Position numbers and translations under genes: made by a program | Notes under the pieces: generated by a model | What the model was told of the DNA's origin: nothing | What the model saw: the letters and a program-made list of their open reading frames with translations, nothing else | Databases searched by the model: none | DNA from: Synergistota bacterium | GTDB taxonomy: Bacteria > Synergistota > GBS-1 | NCBI GenBank assembly: GCA_025060595.1 | Contig: JANXBX010000001.1 | Location: 124,001 to 188,000, forward strand | Direction: 5' to 3' | Length of the DNA: 64,000 bases | Part shown: positions 16,638 to 25,590 of the stretch, in pieces | Position numbering within the stretch: position 1 is the first letter of the stretch | Layout of the letters: the number at the start of each line of letters is the position of its first letter

Positions 16638-16646
16638 ATTATAACA
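16638..16646 (-). promoter_or_regulatory. Extended -10 promoter of the secreted-protein/nth unit
   Basis: TGtTATAAT on the minus strand, 16 bases before the ATG, located just after the kor terminator. Predicted 5' UTR of about 10 nt containing GGAAG. Confidence 0.5.
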
Positions 16647-16649
16647 TAG

Positions 16650-16690
16650 AATAAAAAGGGACATCCCCTCCCTTGAGGATGTCCCCTTTA
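16650..16690 (-). terminator. Terminator of the kor operon
   Basis: GGGACATCC/GGATGTCCC stem (arms 16658-16666 and 16677-16685) followed on the minus strand by TTTTTAT, downstream of korC. Confidence 0.8.
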
Positions 16691-16733
16691 GGCAAAGCCT
16701 AACAATGAACATATAAATTAATTATGCTCTTTT

Positions 16734-17282
16734 CTAAGCTACCATCTTACCTAATTCATATCCTATATTAAAAGCTTTAAGGTTTTTATCCTCTGTACCT
16801 TGGGGAACTCTAGCAAGTATAGCCTTTTCAAAGGATTCCTTCTTGACTATATTTTCTATTAAAGCACATAATACTCCTAATGCAATTATATTAGCAAAAA
16901 GAGGAGTTCCAAAGCTATCCACGCTCGTTTTCACTATCGGAAGATGCAAAAGCTTTCCCTTAACCTGAGGAAGCTTTCTAACAAAAAAATCGTCCACTAT
17001 AAGTATACCGCCCTCTTTAAGATCAGTACCATGCTTATCCGCAGACTCTTGAGTCAAAGCTATAACTATATCAGGAGAGGCAACTTTGGGATAATCTATC
17101 TCCACATCACTTATTACCACCTCAGATTTACTTGCACCACCTCTTGCTTCCGGACCATAAGACTGAGTCTGAACTGCATTCTTTCCCTCATAAACAGCCA
17201 CTGCCTCTCCAAGGATTACCCCAGCAAGGACTATACCTTGTCCCCCCGCCCCTGAAAATCTAACCTCAAAGCGCCCTATCAT
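16734..17282 (-). CDS. korC: 2-oxoacid:ferredoxin oxidoreductase, gamma subunit
   Basis: 182 aa gamma subunit (POR/KOR gamma fold). The N-terminal FSGAGGQGIVLAGVILG and QSYGPEARGGASKSEV are diagnostic. It completes the korDABC enzyme, which decarboxylates a 2-oxoacid to acyl-CoA with ferredoxin reduction, or runs in reverse. The ATG overlaps the korB stop by 4 bp. 2-Oxoglutarate is the likely substrate from alpha-subunit similarity; 2-oxoisovalerate-type activity cannot be excluded. Confidence 0.9.
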   Translation of the reverse strand: MIGRFEVRFSGAGGQGIVLAGVILGEAVAVYEGKNAVQTQSYGPEARGGASKSEVVISDVEIDYPKVASPDIVIALTQESADKHGTDLKEGGILIVDDFFVRKLPQVKGKLLHLPIVKTSVDSFGTPLFANIIALGVLCALIENIVKKESFEKAILARVPQGTEDKNLKAFNIGYELGKMVA

Positions 17283-18109
17283 TCTTCAGTCCCCTCCTCC
17301 TGAGCCACCTTGCACAGATCCTGATAGAGCTGGGTGTATTCTATCATCTCCTTATCCGCAAACTCCCCGATAACTATTTTGCCTTCAAGCTCTTGAGGAG
17401 ACATCTCCTTAGCCTTAGATATAGGAAAACTATTATTTTTTAGCCATTCCATCATCTCAACTGGTCCTCTAAGTCTATTCCTTCTCCCAAACTGAGTAGG
17501 ACAAACCGATACAATTTCAACGAAGGAAAAGCCCTTCTTTTCCAAAGCCCTCTTTATAAACTTTTCTGTCTGAGGAACGTGAAATACCGTAGCCCTGGCT
17601 ACATAAACCGCTCCAGCTGCAATAGCAAGATTACATAAATCAAACTGGCGTTCAATAAAACCATAAGGCGCTGTGGATCCCTTAGCCCCATGGGGAGTAG
17701 TTGGTGAAGCTTGCCCACCTGTCATTCCATATATGTAGTTATTTAAGACTATCGCAGTCATATCTAGATTTCTTCTTGCCGCATGAATAAAGTGATTTCC
17801 TCCTATGGCAGCACAATCTCCGTCACCCATGACAGCTACAACCTTTAACTTAGGATTAGCAAGTTTAATTCCAGTAGCAAAAGCCAAAGCTCTTCCGTGA
17901 GTAGTATGAAGGGTGTTGGCATTGATATATCCAGGAATCCTTGAAGAACAACCTATTCCTGAAACTACCATGACCTCTTCAGGATTATATCCCATAGAAT
18001 CGAAAGCCCTGACTAAAGCATGAAGGGCAATACCATGGCCGCAACCAGCACAAAATATATGTGGGAAAAGCCCCAACCTTAAAAACCGAGCGATATTTCC
18101 GCGGGGCAT
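17279..18109 (-). CDS. korB: 2-oxoacid:ferredoxin oxidoreductase, beta (TPP) subunit
   Basis: About 276 aa thiamine-diphosphate subunit. CAGCGHGI near residue 17 and GDGDCAAIGGNHFIHA...NNYIYGMTGGQ form the TPP/Mg2+ site. ATG 18109 is preferred (GGAGG nine bases upstream) over the in-frame TTG at 18118, which abuts the SD. No ferredoxin clusters of its own; electrons leave via KorD. One base separates it from the korA stop and it overlaps korC by 4 bp. Confidence 0.93.
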   Translation of the reverse strand: MPRGNIARFLRLGLFPHIFCAGCGHGIALHALVRAFDSMGYNPEEVMVVSGIGCSSRIPGYINANTLHTTHGRALAFATGIKLANPKLKVVAVMGDGDCAAIGGNHFIHAARRNLDMTAIVLNNYIYGMTGGQASPTTPHGAKGSTAPYGFIERQFDLCNLAIAAGAVYVARATVFHVPQTEKFIKRALEKKGFSFVEIVSVCPTQFGRRNRLRGPVEMMEWLKNNSFPISKAKEMSPQELEGKIVIGEFADKEMIEYTQLYQDLCKVAQEEGTEE

Positions 18110-18110
18110 C

Positions 18111-19244
18111 TTAGACAACCTCCTTTATCTTTTCTAATATTTGGCCTGGGGTTATCATCTCGGTATCAAGTCTAAGTAAACTGTATACTTCACATTTGCC
18201 ACGAATAGCCCTCTCAACCTCCCTAACCATAAGCCCAGGATTCATCTCGGGAACTATAATCGCTTTAACCTTAGAAGCTGCTTCCCTTAAAGGTTCGTCC
18301 GGAAAAGGCCAAAGCATGACTGGTCTAAACAAACCTACCTTATATCCTAATTTCCGAGCCTCTCTTATGGCTCCCATGGCAGACCTAGCTACACAACCGA
18401 AAGCCACAACAAGAACATCTGCATCATCAGTAGCAAAGGTAGAAAACTTTACAAGAAGATCTTTCCCTTTTTCAAACTTCCTTAACAACCTTAAATTCAA
18501 GGCTTCTATTACCTTAGGATCATTAGTGGGAAGCCCATATTCATCATGAACAAGCCCAGTAACATGGAAACAGTATCCTTCCCCATATGCTGCCATAGGA
18601 GGAATATCATCTTCAGGATCCGCTCTATAAGGACGATAATCTAAAAAAGAGGTTGACGGTTTTTTCCTATTAACTATTTTTACCTCGTATTCTTCAGGTA
18701 TCTCCATTTTTTCCCTCATATGCCCCACAATCTCATCGGTTAATAAAATCACAGGACTTCTAAAGCGTTCAGCAAGATTAACAGCTTCAATTGTCAAATC
18801 AAAACATTCTTTAACAGTTGAAGGAGAAAGAACTATTAAAGGAAAGCCACCGTGAGATCCCCACCTTGCCTGCATGAAATCTCCCTGGAAAGGTTTCGTA
18901 GGGGTACCTGTGGATGGACCTCCTCTTTGAACATCGACTACAACAACAGGCACCTCAGCCATTATTGCAAAACCTATATTCTCCTGCTTGAGAGAAAAAC
19001 CAGGTCCACTTGTAGCAGTCATGCTTTTCAATCCAGCTAAAGAAGCACCTATAGCAGCAGCCATACTTCCTATCTCGTCTTCCATCTGTATGAAGATTCC
19101 ACCTACTTTCGGAAGCTCAGCAGAAAGTATTTCCGCGATCTCAGATGAAGGAGTTATAGGGTAACCGGCATAAAACCTAACACCAGCCATTATAGCTCCC
19201 ATTGCAACTGCACGATTCCCTTGCCAAAATACAATTTTACCCAA
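18111..19244 (-). CDS. korA: 2-oxoacid:ferredoxin oxidoreductase, alpha subunit
   Basis: About 377 aa, with the pyrimidine-binding and transketolase-C-like domains of KorA. Recognisable segments are GYPITPSSEIAE, EDEIGSMAAAIGASLAG, TATSGPGFSLKQENIG and RGGPSTGTPTKPFQGD. Start TTG 19244 is chosen because AGGAGG lies nine bases upstream; the TTG at 19262 is itself part of that SD. The D-A-B-C order is that of archaeal and anaerobe KOR enzymes. Confidence 0.93.
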   Translation of the reverse strand: MGKIVFWQGNRAVAMGAIMAGVRFYAGYPITPSSEIAEILSAELPKVGGIFIQMEDEIGSMAAAIGASLAGLKSMTATSGPGFSLKQENIGFAIMAEVPVVVVDVQRGGPSTGTPTKPFQGDFMQARWGSHGGFPLIVLSPSTVKECFDLTIEAVNLAERFRSPVILLTDEIVGHMREKMEIPEEYEVKIVNRKKPSTSFLDYRPYRADPEDDIPPMAAYGEGYCFHVTGLVHDEYGLPTNDPKVIEALNLRLLRKFEKGKDLLVKFSTFATDDADVLVVAFGCVARSAMGAIREARKLGYKVGLFRPVMLWPFPDEPLREAASKVKAIIVPEMNPGLMVREVERAIRGKCEVYSLLRLDTEMITPGQILEKIKEVV

Positions 19245-19446
19245 CCCTCTCCGCCTCCTCAACTATTATAGCCAAATCAGGACAATAATACTCACATCTT
19301 CTACAGCCTATACAATTTTCCTGAAACTTTACCTCTGCCTTTAGTCTATCCCCCATAATAAGCACGTTCTTAGGACAAAAAGCTACACACAAACCACATC
19401 CCTTACACCACTTCTCATTTATCCTAACCACAAATTGCCCAGCCAC
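19237..19446 (-). CDS. korD: Ferredoxin-type 2[4Fe-4S] delta subunit of KOR
   Basis: About 69 aa with two cluster motifs CKGCGLCVAFCP and CIGCRRCEYYCP. It carries electrons from the KorB TPP site to free ferredoxin. An upstream in-frame extension to 19557 exists, but it would begin before the promoter, so GTG 19446 (AGAGGGA just before) or a nearby GTG is likelier. The exact start is uncertain. Overlaps korA by 8 bp. Confidence 0.85.
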   Translation of the reverse strand: MAGQFVVRINEKWCKGCGLCVAFCPKNVLIMGDRLKAEVKFQENCIGCRRCEYYCPDLAIIVEEAERVG

Positions 19447-19464
19447 TCCCTCTGCCCCCCTCTT

Positions 19465-19484
19465 GAAGCAATATATGTTGCTTC
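19465..19484. promoter_or_regulatory. Inverted repeat in the kor 5' UTR
   Basis: GAAGCAA-tatatg-TTGCTTC, a perfect 7-bp dyad covering about +4 to +23 of the predicted kor transcript. It could be an operator or an mRNA-stabilising 5' hairpin; no regulator is adjacent. Confidence 0.45.
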
Positions 19485-19494
19485 TGTATTTTAG

Positions 19495-19523
19495 ATTATA
19501 TACTTTCACTATAAAACAATCAA
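19495..19523 (-). promoter_or_regulatory. kor operon promoter
   Basis: TTGATT (19523-19518), 17 bp, TATAAT (19500-19495) on the minus strand; predicted start about 19488, some 42 bases before korD. Confidence 0.75.
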
Positions 19524-19534
19524 TCCTAATAGGC

Positions 19535-19578
19535 AAAAATAAAGAGAGGAAACCCAATATATTGGGTTTCCTCTCTTT
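19535..19578 (-). terminator. Terminator after the ABC/DUF4340 operon
   Basis: A 38-bp perfect palindrome (19541-19578, arms AAAGAGAGGAAACCCAAT) ends on the minus strand in TTTATTTTTG. It lies between the DUF4340 gene and the kor promoter. Confidence 0.85.
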
Positions 19579-19601
19579 AAAATTCTCAGATGCAAAAATG
19601 T

Positions 19602-20885
19602 TTACTTCTTAGCAAGATTTGGAAGAAGCTCTTCCAAAAGCTTACCTAGCTTATAAACTATAGGATAATCTAAATCCTTAGCCCAACCACTATCAATACC
19701 CTCATAGTATTCCACTTTAACTTCCTTAAGAGCATCTTTCGCAATCACTTTAAGAACCGGCTTTACGTCAGGTGGAAGCTCTCCATTATAAACAATCTTT
19801 TCAGCTTCTATATCGCAAAGCTCCCTTGCTATGCTATCTGCATTTTCGGTACCAGTCCACTTTCCACCCTCTTCCTTTATCGAAACTTTATTGCCATTTG
19901 GATACTCTATCTCTATAAAGTTAAGAGAATAATAGCTACCCCTCAGAGGTCTTTTATCAAGCAAATCATTTATAGAGGTTACCCTCAAAGTCTTAGGAAT
20001 ATGCTTCCCAAATTTATATACACTTACACCACCCTTAAGCATTCCCCAAAGGGTCCTTTCATCCTTAGACCAGGAGTAAAGGACTTCATATTCTTTACCC
20101 TTCTCAGTTTTAAGTTTAACTATAAGTTGGGGAGAGTCTAACCCATATTCTTTCAGATCCTTAGGGTTATCTATTATCTCCTCAGCTTTTCCCTCAACTA
20201 CATCCCAAAGTACATCAGTAACCTTATCCTGACTTATAGGAACATTTACAGGAGATGTAATATTCCAAAGGCTTTGCTCACCCCTTTTGAAGGAAAACTC
20301 TCTAGCAGGCCTAAGATAAGACAAAGAAAATTCCTGAATAGCTATGGTATTCTCAGGAATAAGGTCTTTTTTGCGGAGAGAGTAAAGACTTTGATCAATT
20401 TGTTTAAAAACGTAGGAGCCAATAAGATAAATAGCCTTGTCCCCTTCAACCATTAAATACCTTTCAGCAGTGATTGGATTTTCCTTCCCTAATAAAAAGG
20501 TCACCTTTTCTCCCTTTTTATTTTCAACCTTAAACACTACCTCAGGTTTATCAAGACCATAATCTTTAGGATCACCAGAATCAGCTACTTTTTCTTTAGT
20601 AGCATCCTTAATGGAAGAAAACATCAGACTGATCGTAAAGTCGTCTGCCAATGTATTAACAGGAGAAGTTATCTCCCATGAATCTTTTCCCGTTCTTACC
20701 ACCCTTGCATTTAGATTCTTTGAGTCAACTTTAAGCTCAAAGGCTACTACCTCCTCCTCAGGCCAGGGAATAAACTTAGACTCTTCCCTTTTTCTCCTTT
20801 CTGATGGAACATCTATAACAAATATGTAAAATAAAAGAGAAGCAAGGATTATCGAAAGAATAAAAGTACTCCTTCTCATCTTCAT
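19602..20885 (-). CDS. DUF4340 membrane-anchored protein
   Basis: About 427 aa with one N-terminal TM (about 5-22) and a large extracytoplasmic part. It contains two related DUF4340 units (SWEITSPVNTLADD and LWNITSPVNVPIS, then DYGLDKPE / EYGLDSPQ). Such proteins occur next to GldG-type ABC auxiliary proteins and are thought to assist the exporter; the molecular role is unknown. ATG 20885 overlaps the upstream stop (TGATG) with AAGGAGG nine bases away; GTG 20888 is possible. It ends at a strong terminator, so it is the last gene of the unit. Confidence 0.78.
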   Translation of the reverse strand: MKMRRSTFILSIILASLLFYIFVIDVPSERRKREESKFIPWPEEEVVAFELKVDSKNLNARVVRTGKDSWEITSPVNTLADDFTISLMFSSIKDATKEKVADSGDPKDYGLDKPEVVFKVENKKGEKVTFLLGKENPITAERYLMVEGDKAIYLIGSYVFKQIDQSLYSLRKKDLIPENTIAIQEFSLSYLRPAREFSFKRGEQSLWNITSPVNVPISQDKVTDVLWDVVEGKAEEIIDNPKDLKEYGLDSPQLIVKLKTEKGKEYEVLYSWSKDERTLWGMLKGGVSVYKFGKHIPKTLRVTSINDLLDKRPLRGSYYSLNFIEIEYPNGNKVSIKEEGGKWTGTENADSIARELCDIEAEKIVYNGELPPDVKPVLKVIAKDALKEVKVEYYEGIDSGWAKDLDYPIVYKLGKLLEELLPNLAKK

Positions 20886-22195
20886 CACAATCTCCTCCTT
20901 ATGATCCAAGCCATTCCTCCCAGAAGAAACAGAACTCCAGGAACTATGACAAGTGAAAGCCATAAACTAAGGTTACCAAGCCATGAGGGAATCATGAAGG
21001 CGGTGTACTTACCCTTCATGATAGGTATGTCAACAAGCTTAATCTCCTTAGCAAGATAAAACGTAAATCTCTGTGCTAGATCTCCATTACCAGATATTCT
21101 AAAATTAGCGTTTCTCAAGAAGTCACTATCCCCAATTACTATAGCTTCTCCCTCCCTCTGAGTATCTCTAACTAGATAAGCTAAGGTTAAAGGCCCCTTT
21201 ATATCTTTCCCCTCATCAAACTCAACAACAGTTGTATCAGGTTTAATATCCATCTCAAGCCAACTTGAAGCGCCGGCCTCGAACAATTTATCCTCGCTAA
21301 GCCTGCCTTTTTCCTTACTTAAAGCAGTAGCAAGCGGGAAAAAGGTAGCCAAATTAAAATCTGAAAGAACCTTAGTATAGGGATAATTGACAATTACTGG
21401 AGTTAAAGCATTTGCTCCAAAAGCCTTAGCCAAAGGATCAATAATTACTCCATCATGGACAAAAACCTCAAAGTTTTCCAAACACCATGTTTTCCATATC
21501 TTTGGAGAATCATACTCTAAAGCTACGAGGATTCTCCCCCCACTTCTAAAGTATTCGGTAAGAGCATTAAGCTCCACCCCCAAAGGTTCCCTTTGAGGGC
21601 CAATTAAAATTACACATAAGGCATCAGGAGGAACTTTAGTAGTTGAGAGCAAGTTAAGAGCCTTTGGTGTAAATCCTTTCCCCTTAAGAGCATCCCTTAG
21701 AGCAGTTATGCCTTGGTCAGAAGCATCATCAAGAGAAGGCTCTCCATGCCCAGTAACAAAGTAAACAACCCTCTCTCCTATCATCTGAACTTTTATTATG
21801 GCATTAGTGATGTTCTCCTCATCAAAATAATCTACCTTAACTTGCCTGTCACCTTGAACCACTACAGCTTGGCCATAGAAATCTATACCGTACTTCTTAG
21901 CCTCAAGGGGTTGCTTGCTAGCATCTATTATAGAGTAAACTATTTTAGGGCAATAATACTTATAGGTATCAAGAAGAGTCTTAAATCTATCTACATCATC
22001 TCTCGCAGGAAAAGCATAAATTTCTATTTTATCTTTAACTTGACGAAGAACCTCTAAGGTCTTTTCATCTAACGTATTTTCTCTCCACATAGTTAAATCC
22101 CATCTATGATAGTGCTTATCAACAATATAATTTATTGCAACTAAAATACAAACCAAAAGTATGAAATTTATTATTAGAGTTCTTTTCTCTGTCAT
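20885..22195 (-). CDS. GldG-like ABC-exporter auxiliary protein
   Basis: About 436 aa. N-terminal TM (about 8-26), extracytoplasmic ABC_transp_aux domain with YFVTGHGEPS and RSGGRILVALE (GldG/intraflagellar-transport-like), IVIGDSDFLRN, and a C-terminal TM followed by RRR. In Bacteroidota GldA-GldF-GldG support gliding; outside that phylum homologues accompany exporters of unknown cargo. ATG 22195 (AGGAGG eight bases upstream) overlaps the permease stop by one base. Confidence 0.8.
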   Translation of the reverse strand: MTEKRTLIINFILLVCILVAINYIVDKHYHRWDLTMWRENTLDEKTLEVLRQVKDKIEIYAFPARDDVDRFKTLLDTYKYYCPKIVYSIIDASKQPLEAKKYGIDFYGQAVVVQGDRQVKVDYFDEENITNAIIKVQMIGERVVYFVTGHGEPSLDDASDQGITALRDALKGKGFTPKALNLLSTTKVPPDALCVILIGPQREPLGVELNALTEYFRSGGRILVALEYDSPKIWKTWCLENFEVFVHDGVIIDPLAKAFGANALTPVIVNYPYTKVLSDFNLATFFPLATALSKEKGRLSEDKLFEAGASSWLEMDIKPDTTVVEFDEGKDIKGPLTLAYLVRDTQREGEAIVIGDSDFLRNANFRISGNGDLAQRFTFYLAKEIKLVDIPIMKGKYTAFMIPSWLGNLSLWLSLVIVPGVLFLLGGMAWIIRRRL

Positions 22196-22956
22196 TACTT
22201 CCACCTCCTTGAGGCAAGAGAAATAACAGAAAGATAAAGAAAGAGCACTATCAAACTAACAAAGAAAACTATATTCCTCAGATCGATAACTCCCTCCGAG
22301 AAAGCTCTTACCCTATTGAATAGAGCAAGCCTCCAAAGTATACCACCTAAAACAGGATAAGTTGTTCCAACATTTGAAGCGGCCCAGTTGATAAACCACA
22401 ACAAAATAAGAAGTGCAAAAGCAAGCATTGAAGCCGTGGCTTGCCTCCTAGTCAAAGATGCAGCAAATATACCTGCTGAAAAGAAAGCAGCACCTGCAAG
22501 AAGCATACCTATATAACCGGAAACTATCAAACCTATATCGAGTTCCCCAGCTCTGCTTAGAGTAAAAGGTATATAAAGGAAGATAACCAAAGCAATACCA
22601 TAGATGAAGTAAGAGGCAAGGAACTTCCCCATAACTATCTGAAACTCAGTTATAGGAGAAGTCAGAAGTAGCTCAAAGGTCCCAGCGGCTTCCTCCTCTG
22701 GAAAGCTCCTCATAGTTAAAACGGGAACAAGAAAAATCAACAGAAACAGTATATTCTGAAAGAGTGGATAAAGAATAAACTTCGTAGAGTTAAGACCATA
22801 TCCTCCCCACCTACTTACCTGAAGCATATAGTAAGCAAGGACGTTTATATAGAAGTAGCCCACTACAAGAAGAAAAGCCCCCACTACTGTATATGCCAAT
22901 GGAGAAAGAAGATAAATCTTCAGGTCTTTTCTAAATATAGAAAGTATCATCTTCAT
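22195..22956 (-). CDS. ABC-2 type permease (GldF-like)
   Basis: 253 aa with six predicted TM segments and the conserved RSFPEEEAAGTFELLLTSPITEFQIVMGKF split over the second loop, typical of GldF/NosY-type ABC-2 permeases. Overlaps the ATPase gene by 4 bp. Forms the membrane part of the exporter with the adjacent ATPase; substrate unknown. Confidence 0.85.
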   Translation of the reverse strand: MKMILSIFRKDLKIYLLSPLAYTVVGAFLLVVGYFYINVLAYYMLQVSRWGGYGLNSTKFILYPLFQNILFLLIFLVPVLTMRSFPEEEAAGTFELLLTSPITEFQIVMGKFLASYFIYGIALVIFLYIPFTLSRAGELDIGLIVSGYIGMLLAGAAFFSAGIFAASLTRRQATASMLAFALLILLWFINWAASNVGTTYPVLGGILWRLALFNRVRAFSEGVIDLRNIVFFVSLIVLFLYLSVISLASRRWK

Positions 22957-23888
22957 GCCCTTCCCGCCTCCTCTTCAGTAACAAGCTGCAAGAACACTTC
23001 TTCTAATGTCATGCTGACCGGCTTCAATTCAAGTAAACCGGCACCAAGTCCAACAACAACTCTAGCTATATCCTCTCTAAGGTCAAGGCTTTGAGGATAC
23101 TCAATAAGAATAGTATCATCTCTAGAAGGAACAACGCTTATTACGCTTGGAAGTTTAGAAAGCTCTTGAGAAACTTTATCCCTATAGCGAGCAACTTTAA
23201 CCTCAACCTTTTTAGATGGTCTTAGACGAGCTTCCAGCCCTTCAAGAGTGTCCTCAGCAGCGATTCTTCCATTACTTATTATTATCACCCTGTCGCATGT
23301 AGCTGTTACCTCAGGCAATATATGAGTAGAAAGTATTACCGTGTGTCTCCCCTTCAAAGACTTAATTAAAGATCTAATCTCAACTATCTGAACAGCATCA
23401 AGTCCACTTGTAGGCTCATCAAGTATGAGCAAATCTGGATCTGATATCAGTGCCTGAGCTAACGCAACCCTTTGCCTATATCCGCGAGAAAGGTTTCCTA
23501 TAAGCCTACCATAAACTTCCTTAAGGCCACAGTATTCTATAACCTCAGAGAGCCTTTCCTTCCTTCTATTTCTTGGAACATCTTTTATCTCCATCACAAA
23601 CTTAAGATACTCCTTAACAGTAAGCTCCCTATATATAGGTGGGCTTTCAGGTAAATATCCTATTCTTCTTTTAACTTCAAGAGGATTTTCAGTTACATCA
23701 TAACCAGCCACCTTAACTTTCCCTACGGAAGGAGGAAGATAACCGGTGATTATCCTCATGGTTGTCGTCTTCCCCGCTCCGTTCGGACCAAGAAAACCTA
23801 AAATCTCCCCCTCCCTTACAGTGAAATTTACATCGCGTAAAACCCATCTTCCGTGAAATTCCTTACCAAGATCTTGAACATCCACCAA
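22953..23888 (-). CDS. ABC transporter ATPase (GldA-like)
   Basis: 311 aa cytoplasmic ATPase with Walker A GPNGAGKTTT (about 34-43), signature NLSRGYRQRVALAQAL, Walker B LLILDEPTSGLD and H-loop STHILPE. A C-terminal 80-aa extension is typical of GldA/CcmA-type exporters. It starts at TTG 23888 (GAGGGGGTGA upstream) with GTG 23885 as alternative. First gene of the four-gene exporter unit. Confidence 0.92.
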   Translation of the reverse strand: MVDVQDLGKEFHGRWVLRDVNFTVREGEILGFLGPNGAGKTTTMRIITGYLPPSVGKVKVAGYDVTENPLEVKRRIGYLPESPPIYRELTVKEYLKFVMEIKDVPRNRRKERLSEVIEYCGLKEVYGRLIGNLSRGYRQRVALAQALISDPDLLILDEPTSGLDAVQIVEIRSLIKSLKGRHTVILSTHILPEVTATCDRVIIISNGRIAAEDTLEGLEARLRPSKKVEVKVARYRDKVSQELSKLPSVISVVPSRDDTILIEYPQSLDLREDIARVVVGLGAGLLELKPVSMTLEEVFLQLVTEEEAGRA

Positions 23889-23896
23889 GGCTTAGA

Positions 23897-24388
23897 TCAC
23901 CCCCTCTTATACTTCGTCACCTCTCTTAAGAATTTCTTCCTTTTCTTTATATCCTCTTCCTCCTCCACGCCCTTGCTTGGGAATCCATCAATAACACCAA
24001 TTATACCCCTTCCCTGCTCCGTCTGAGCGACTATAATCTCAAGAGGGTTAGCAGTTGCAGTGAATATCCTACAAACTTCCTGGCAATTTTTAATAGCATT
24101 AAGCACATTGATAGGATAACCATCCTTAATCATTATAACGAAGGCATGACCTGCACTTAATTTTCTAGCATTCTCCACTGCAACTTTAATAAGCTCCTCA
24201 TTATTCCCTTCGTATCTTATAAGACATGGCCCAGAAGCCTCACAAAAGGCTATACCAAATTTAAGATAAGGGGAACTAGTTATTAATATCTCATATAAAT
24301 CTTCAACTGTTTTAATGAAATGACTGTGCCCAACTATTATATTACACCCTTCAGGTATTTCCATTCTAACAACCTCAAAATTAATCAA
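23897..24388 (-). CDS. Adenosine-specific kinase family protein
   Basis: About 163 aa of the family named adenosine-specific kinase (PF04008), common in archaea and deep-branching anaerobic bacteria. [14 protein letters not shown] and [15 protein letters not shown] and a C-terminal [16 protein letters not shown] are recognisable. TTG 24388 is preferred: AAGGGGGTG lies six bases before it, and it gives the short N-terminus usual for the family. The biochemical assignment is by family name only. Confidence 0.75.
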   Translation of the reverse strand: MINFEVVRMEIPEGCNIIVGHSHFIKTVEDLYEILITSSPYLKFGIAFCEASGPCLIRYEGNNEELIKVAVENARKLSAGHAFVIMIKDGYPINVLNAIKNCQEVCRIFTATANPLEIIVAQTEQGRGIIGVIDGFPSKGVEEEEDIKKRKKFLREVTKYKRG

Positions 24389-24406
24389 AAGACCCACCCC
24401 CTTTTT

Positions 24407-25504
24407 TCAAAGCCTATTAGCGATTTCCTCTGCCATCCTTAAGGTGGAAACCGCTTTCTTCTCATCCTCACCCTTATCCCTTAATATATCATAGGTAACA
24501 TATCTGCCCTCCTCAAGAACAGATATAATCGCCTTCTCAAGCTTTAAAGCATAATCATTAAGATCAAGATACTCAAGCAACATCTTTGCTGTCATAAGCA
24601 TAGCTGTAGGGTTTATCTTATACTGTCCAGCATACTTAGGCGCAGAACCATGTGTTGGCTCAAATAGAGCATATCTATCCCCGATGTTTCCAGAAGCTAC
24701 AACTCCCATTCCCCCAACGAGCTGAGCACATTCATCAGAAAGAATATCTCCAAACATGTTAGTTGTAACCATAACATCATAGTTCTGTGGATTTTTTATA
24801 AGCCACATAGCAGTAGCATCAACATTTTCTATATTCCACTCTATCTCAGGATAATCCTTAGCTACCGTTTCCGCCACCTCCAAAAACATCCCACCAGTAG
24901 CTCTAACAACATTAGGCTTTTCCACTACAGTAACCTTTCTTCTTCCTTTCTCCCTCGCATAGTTGAAAGCTGCCCTTATTATCCTTTCACAACCTTCCCA
25001 CGAAAAAATCCTTAAACTACCAGCAACATCTTTTTTACCCTTATATTTAGCTAGGTCGGGATGAAGAGAATAAAGCTCCTCAGGCAGAGGACGCCATTCG
25101 ATTCCAGCGTAAAGATCTTCGGTATTTTCTCTAAAAAGGACTATATCTATGTCAGGCCTATGGGAAGGAACACCAGGAAGAGACTTAAAGGGTCTTAGGT
25201 TTATATAAAGATCAAACTTCTGTCTTATCTGAATCACAGCAGATTTAAATCCCTTAATCCCAGGTTTACTCGTTATAGCGCTAAGCAAAGCTGCATCGCT
25301 TTCCTGAAGTGCCTTCCAAGTTTGAGGCGGAACAGTATCTCCATATTTCTCCCACATGCACCACCCAGCATCAGCTCTCACCCAATCTATAGGCGGGTTA
25401 AGCTTTTCCATAACAAGCATACAAGCCTCCATAACATCATGACCAGAGTCATCTCCAGGTATATAAACCACCTTATATCTTTCCTTTTTCACCGGGACCC
25501 TCAT
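24407..25504 (-). CDS. Isocitrate/isopropylmalate dehydrogenase family (isocitrate dehydrogenase-like)
   Basis: About 366 aa beta-decarboxylating dehydrogenase. IRQKFDLYINLRPFKS and LFRENTEDLYAGIEW mark the substrate/Mg site, NMFGDILSDECAQLVGGMGVVASGNIG the signature, and FEPTHGSAPKYAGQ the cofactor loop. It would give 2-oxoglutarate from isocitrate, matching the nearby kor operon, but homoisocitrate or isopropylmalate cannot be excluded by eye. ATG 25504 has GGAGGG nine bases upstream and an extended -10 promoter 38 bases upstream. Confidence 0.82.
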   Translation of the reverse strand: MRVPVKKERYKVVYIPGDDSGHDVMEACMLVMEKLNPPIDWVRADAGWCMWEKYGDTVPPQTWKALQESDAALLSAITSKPGIKGFKSAVIQIRQKFDLYINLRPFKSLPGVPSHRPDIDIVLFRENTEDLYAGIEWRPLPEELYSLHPDLAKYKGKKDVAGSLRIFSWEGCERIIRAAFNYAREKGRRKVTVVEKPNVVRATGGMFLEVAETVAKDYPEIEWNIENVDATAMWLIKNPQNYDVMVTTNMFGDILSDECAQLVGGMGVVASGNIGDRYALFEPTHGSAPKYAGQYKINPTAMLMTAKMLLEYLDLNDYALKLEKAIISVLEEGRYVTYDILRDKGEDEKKAVSTLRMAEEIANRL

Positions 25505-25541
25505 AGAATATATCCCTCCATTTCTTTTGATTCCCCTATGG

Positions 25542-25550
25542 ATTATACCA
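25542..25550 (-). promoter_or_regulatory. Extended -10 promoter of the dehydrogenase gene
   Basis: TGgTATAAT on the minus strand within the 86-bp divergent region shared with rpmB. Confidence 0.6.
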
Positions 25551-25559
25551 TAAGGAATA

Positions 25560-25568
25560 TGATATAAT
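25560..25568 (+). promoter_or_regulatory. Extended -10 promoter of rpmB
   Basis: TGaTATAAT on the plus strand, 22 bases before the rpmB ATG. It lies back-to-back with the divergent dehydrogenase promoter (only 9 bp between the -10 elements), so the two may interfere. Confidence 0.6.
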
Positions 25569-25590
25569 TTTCGCCTTGGGAGGTGGAAAA

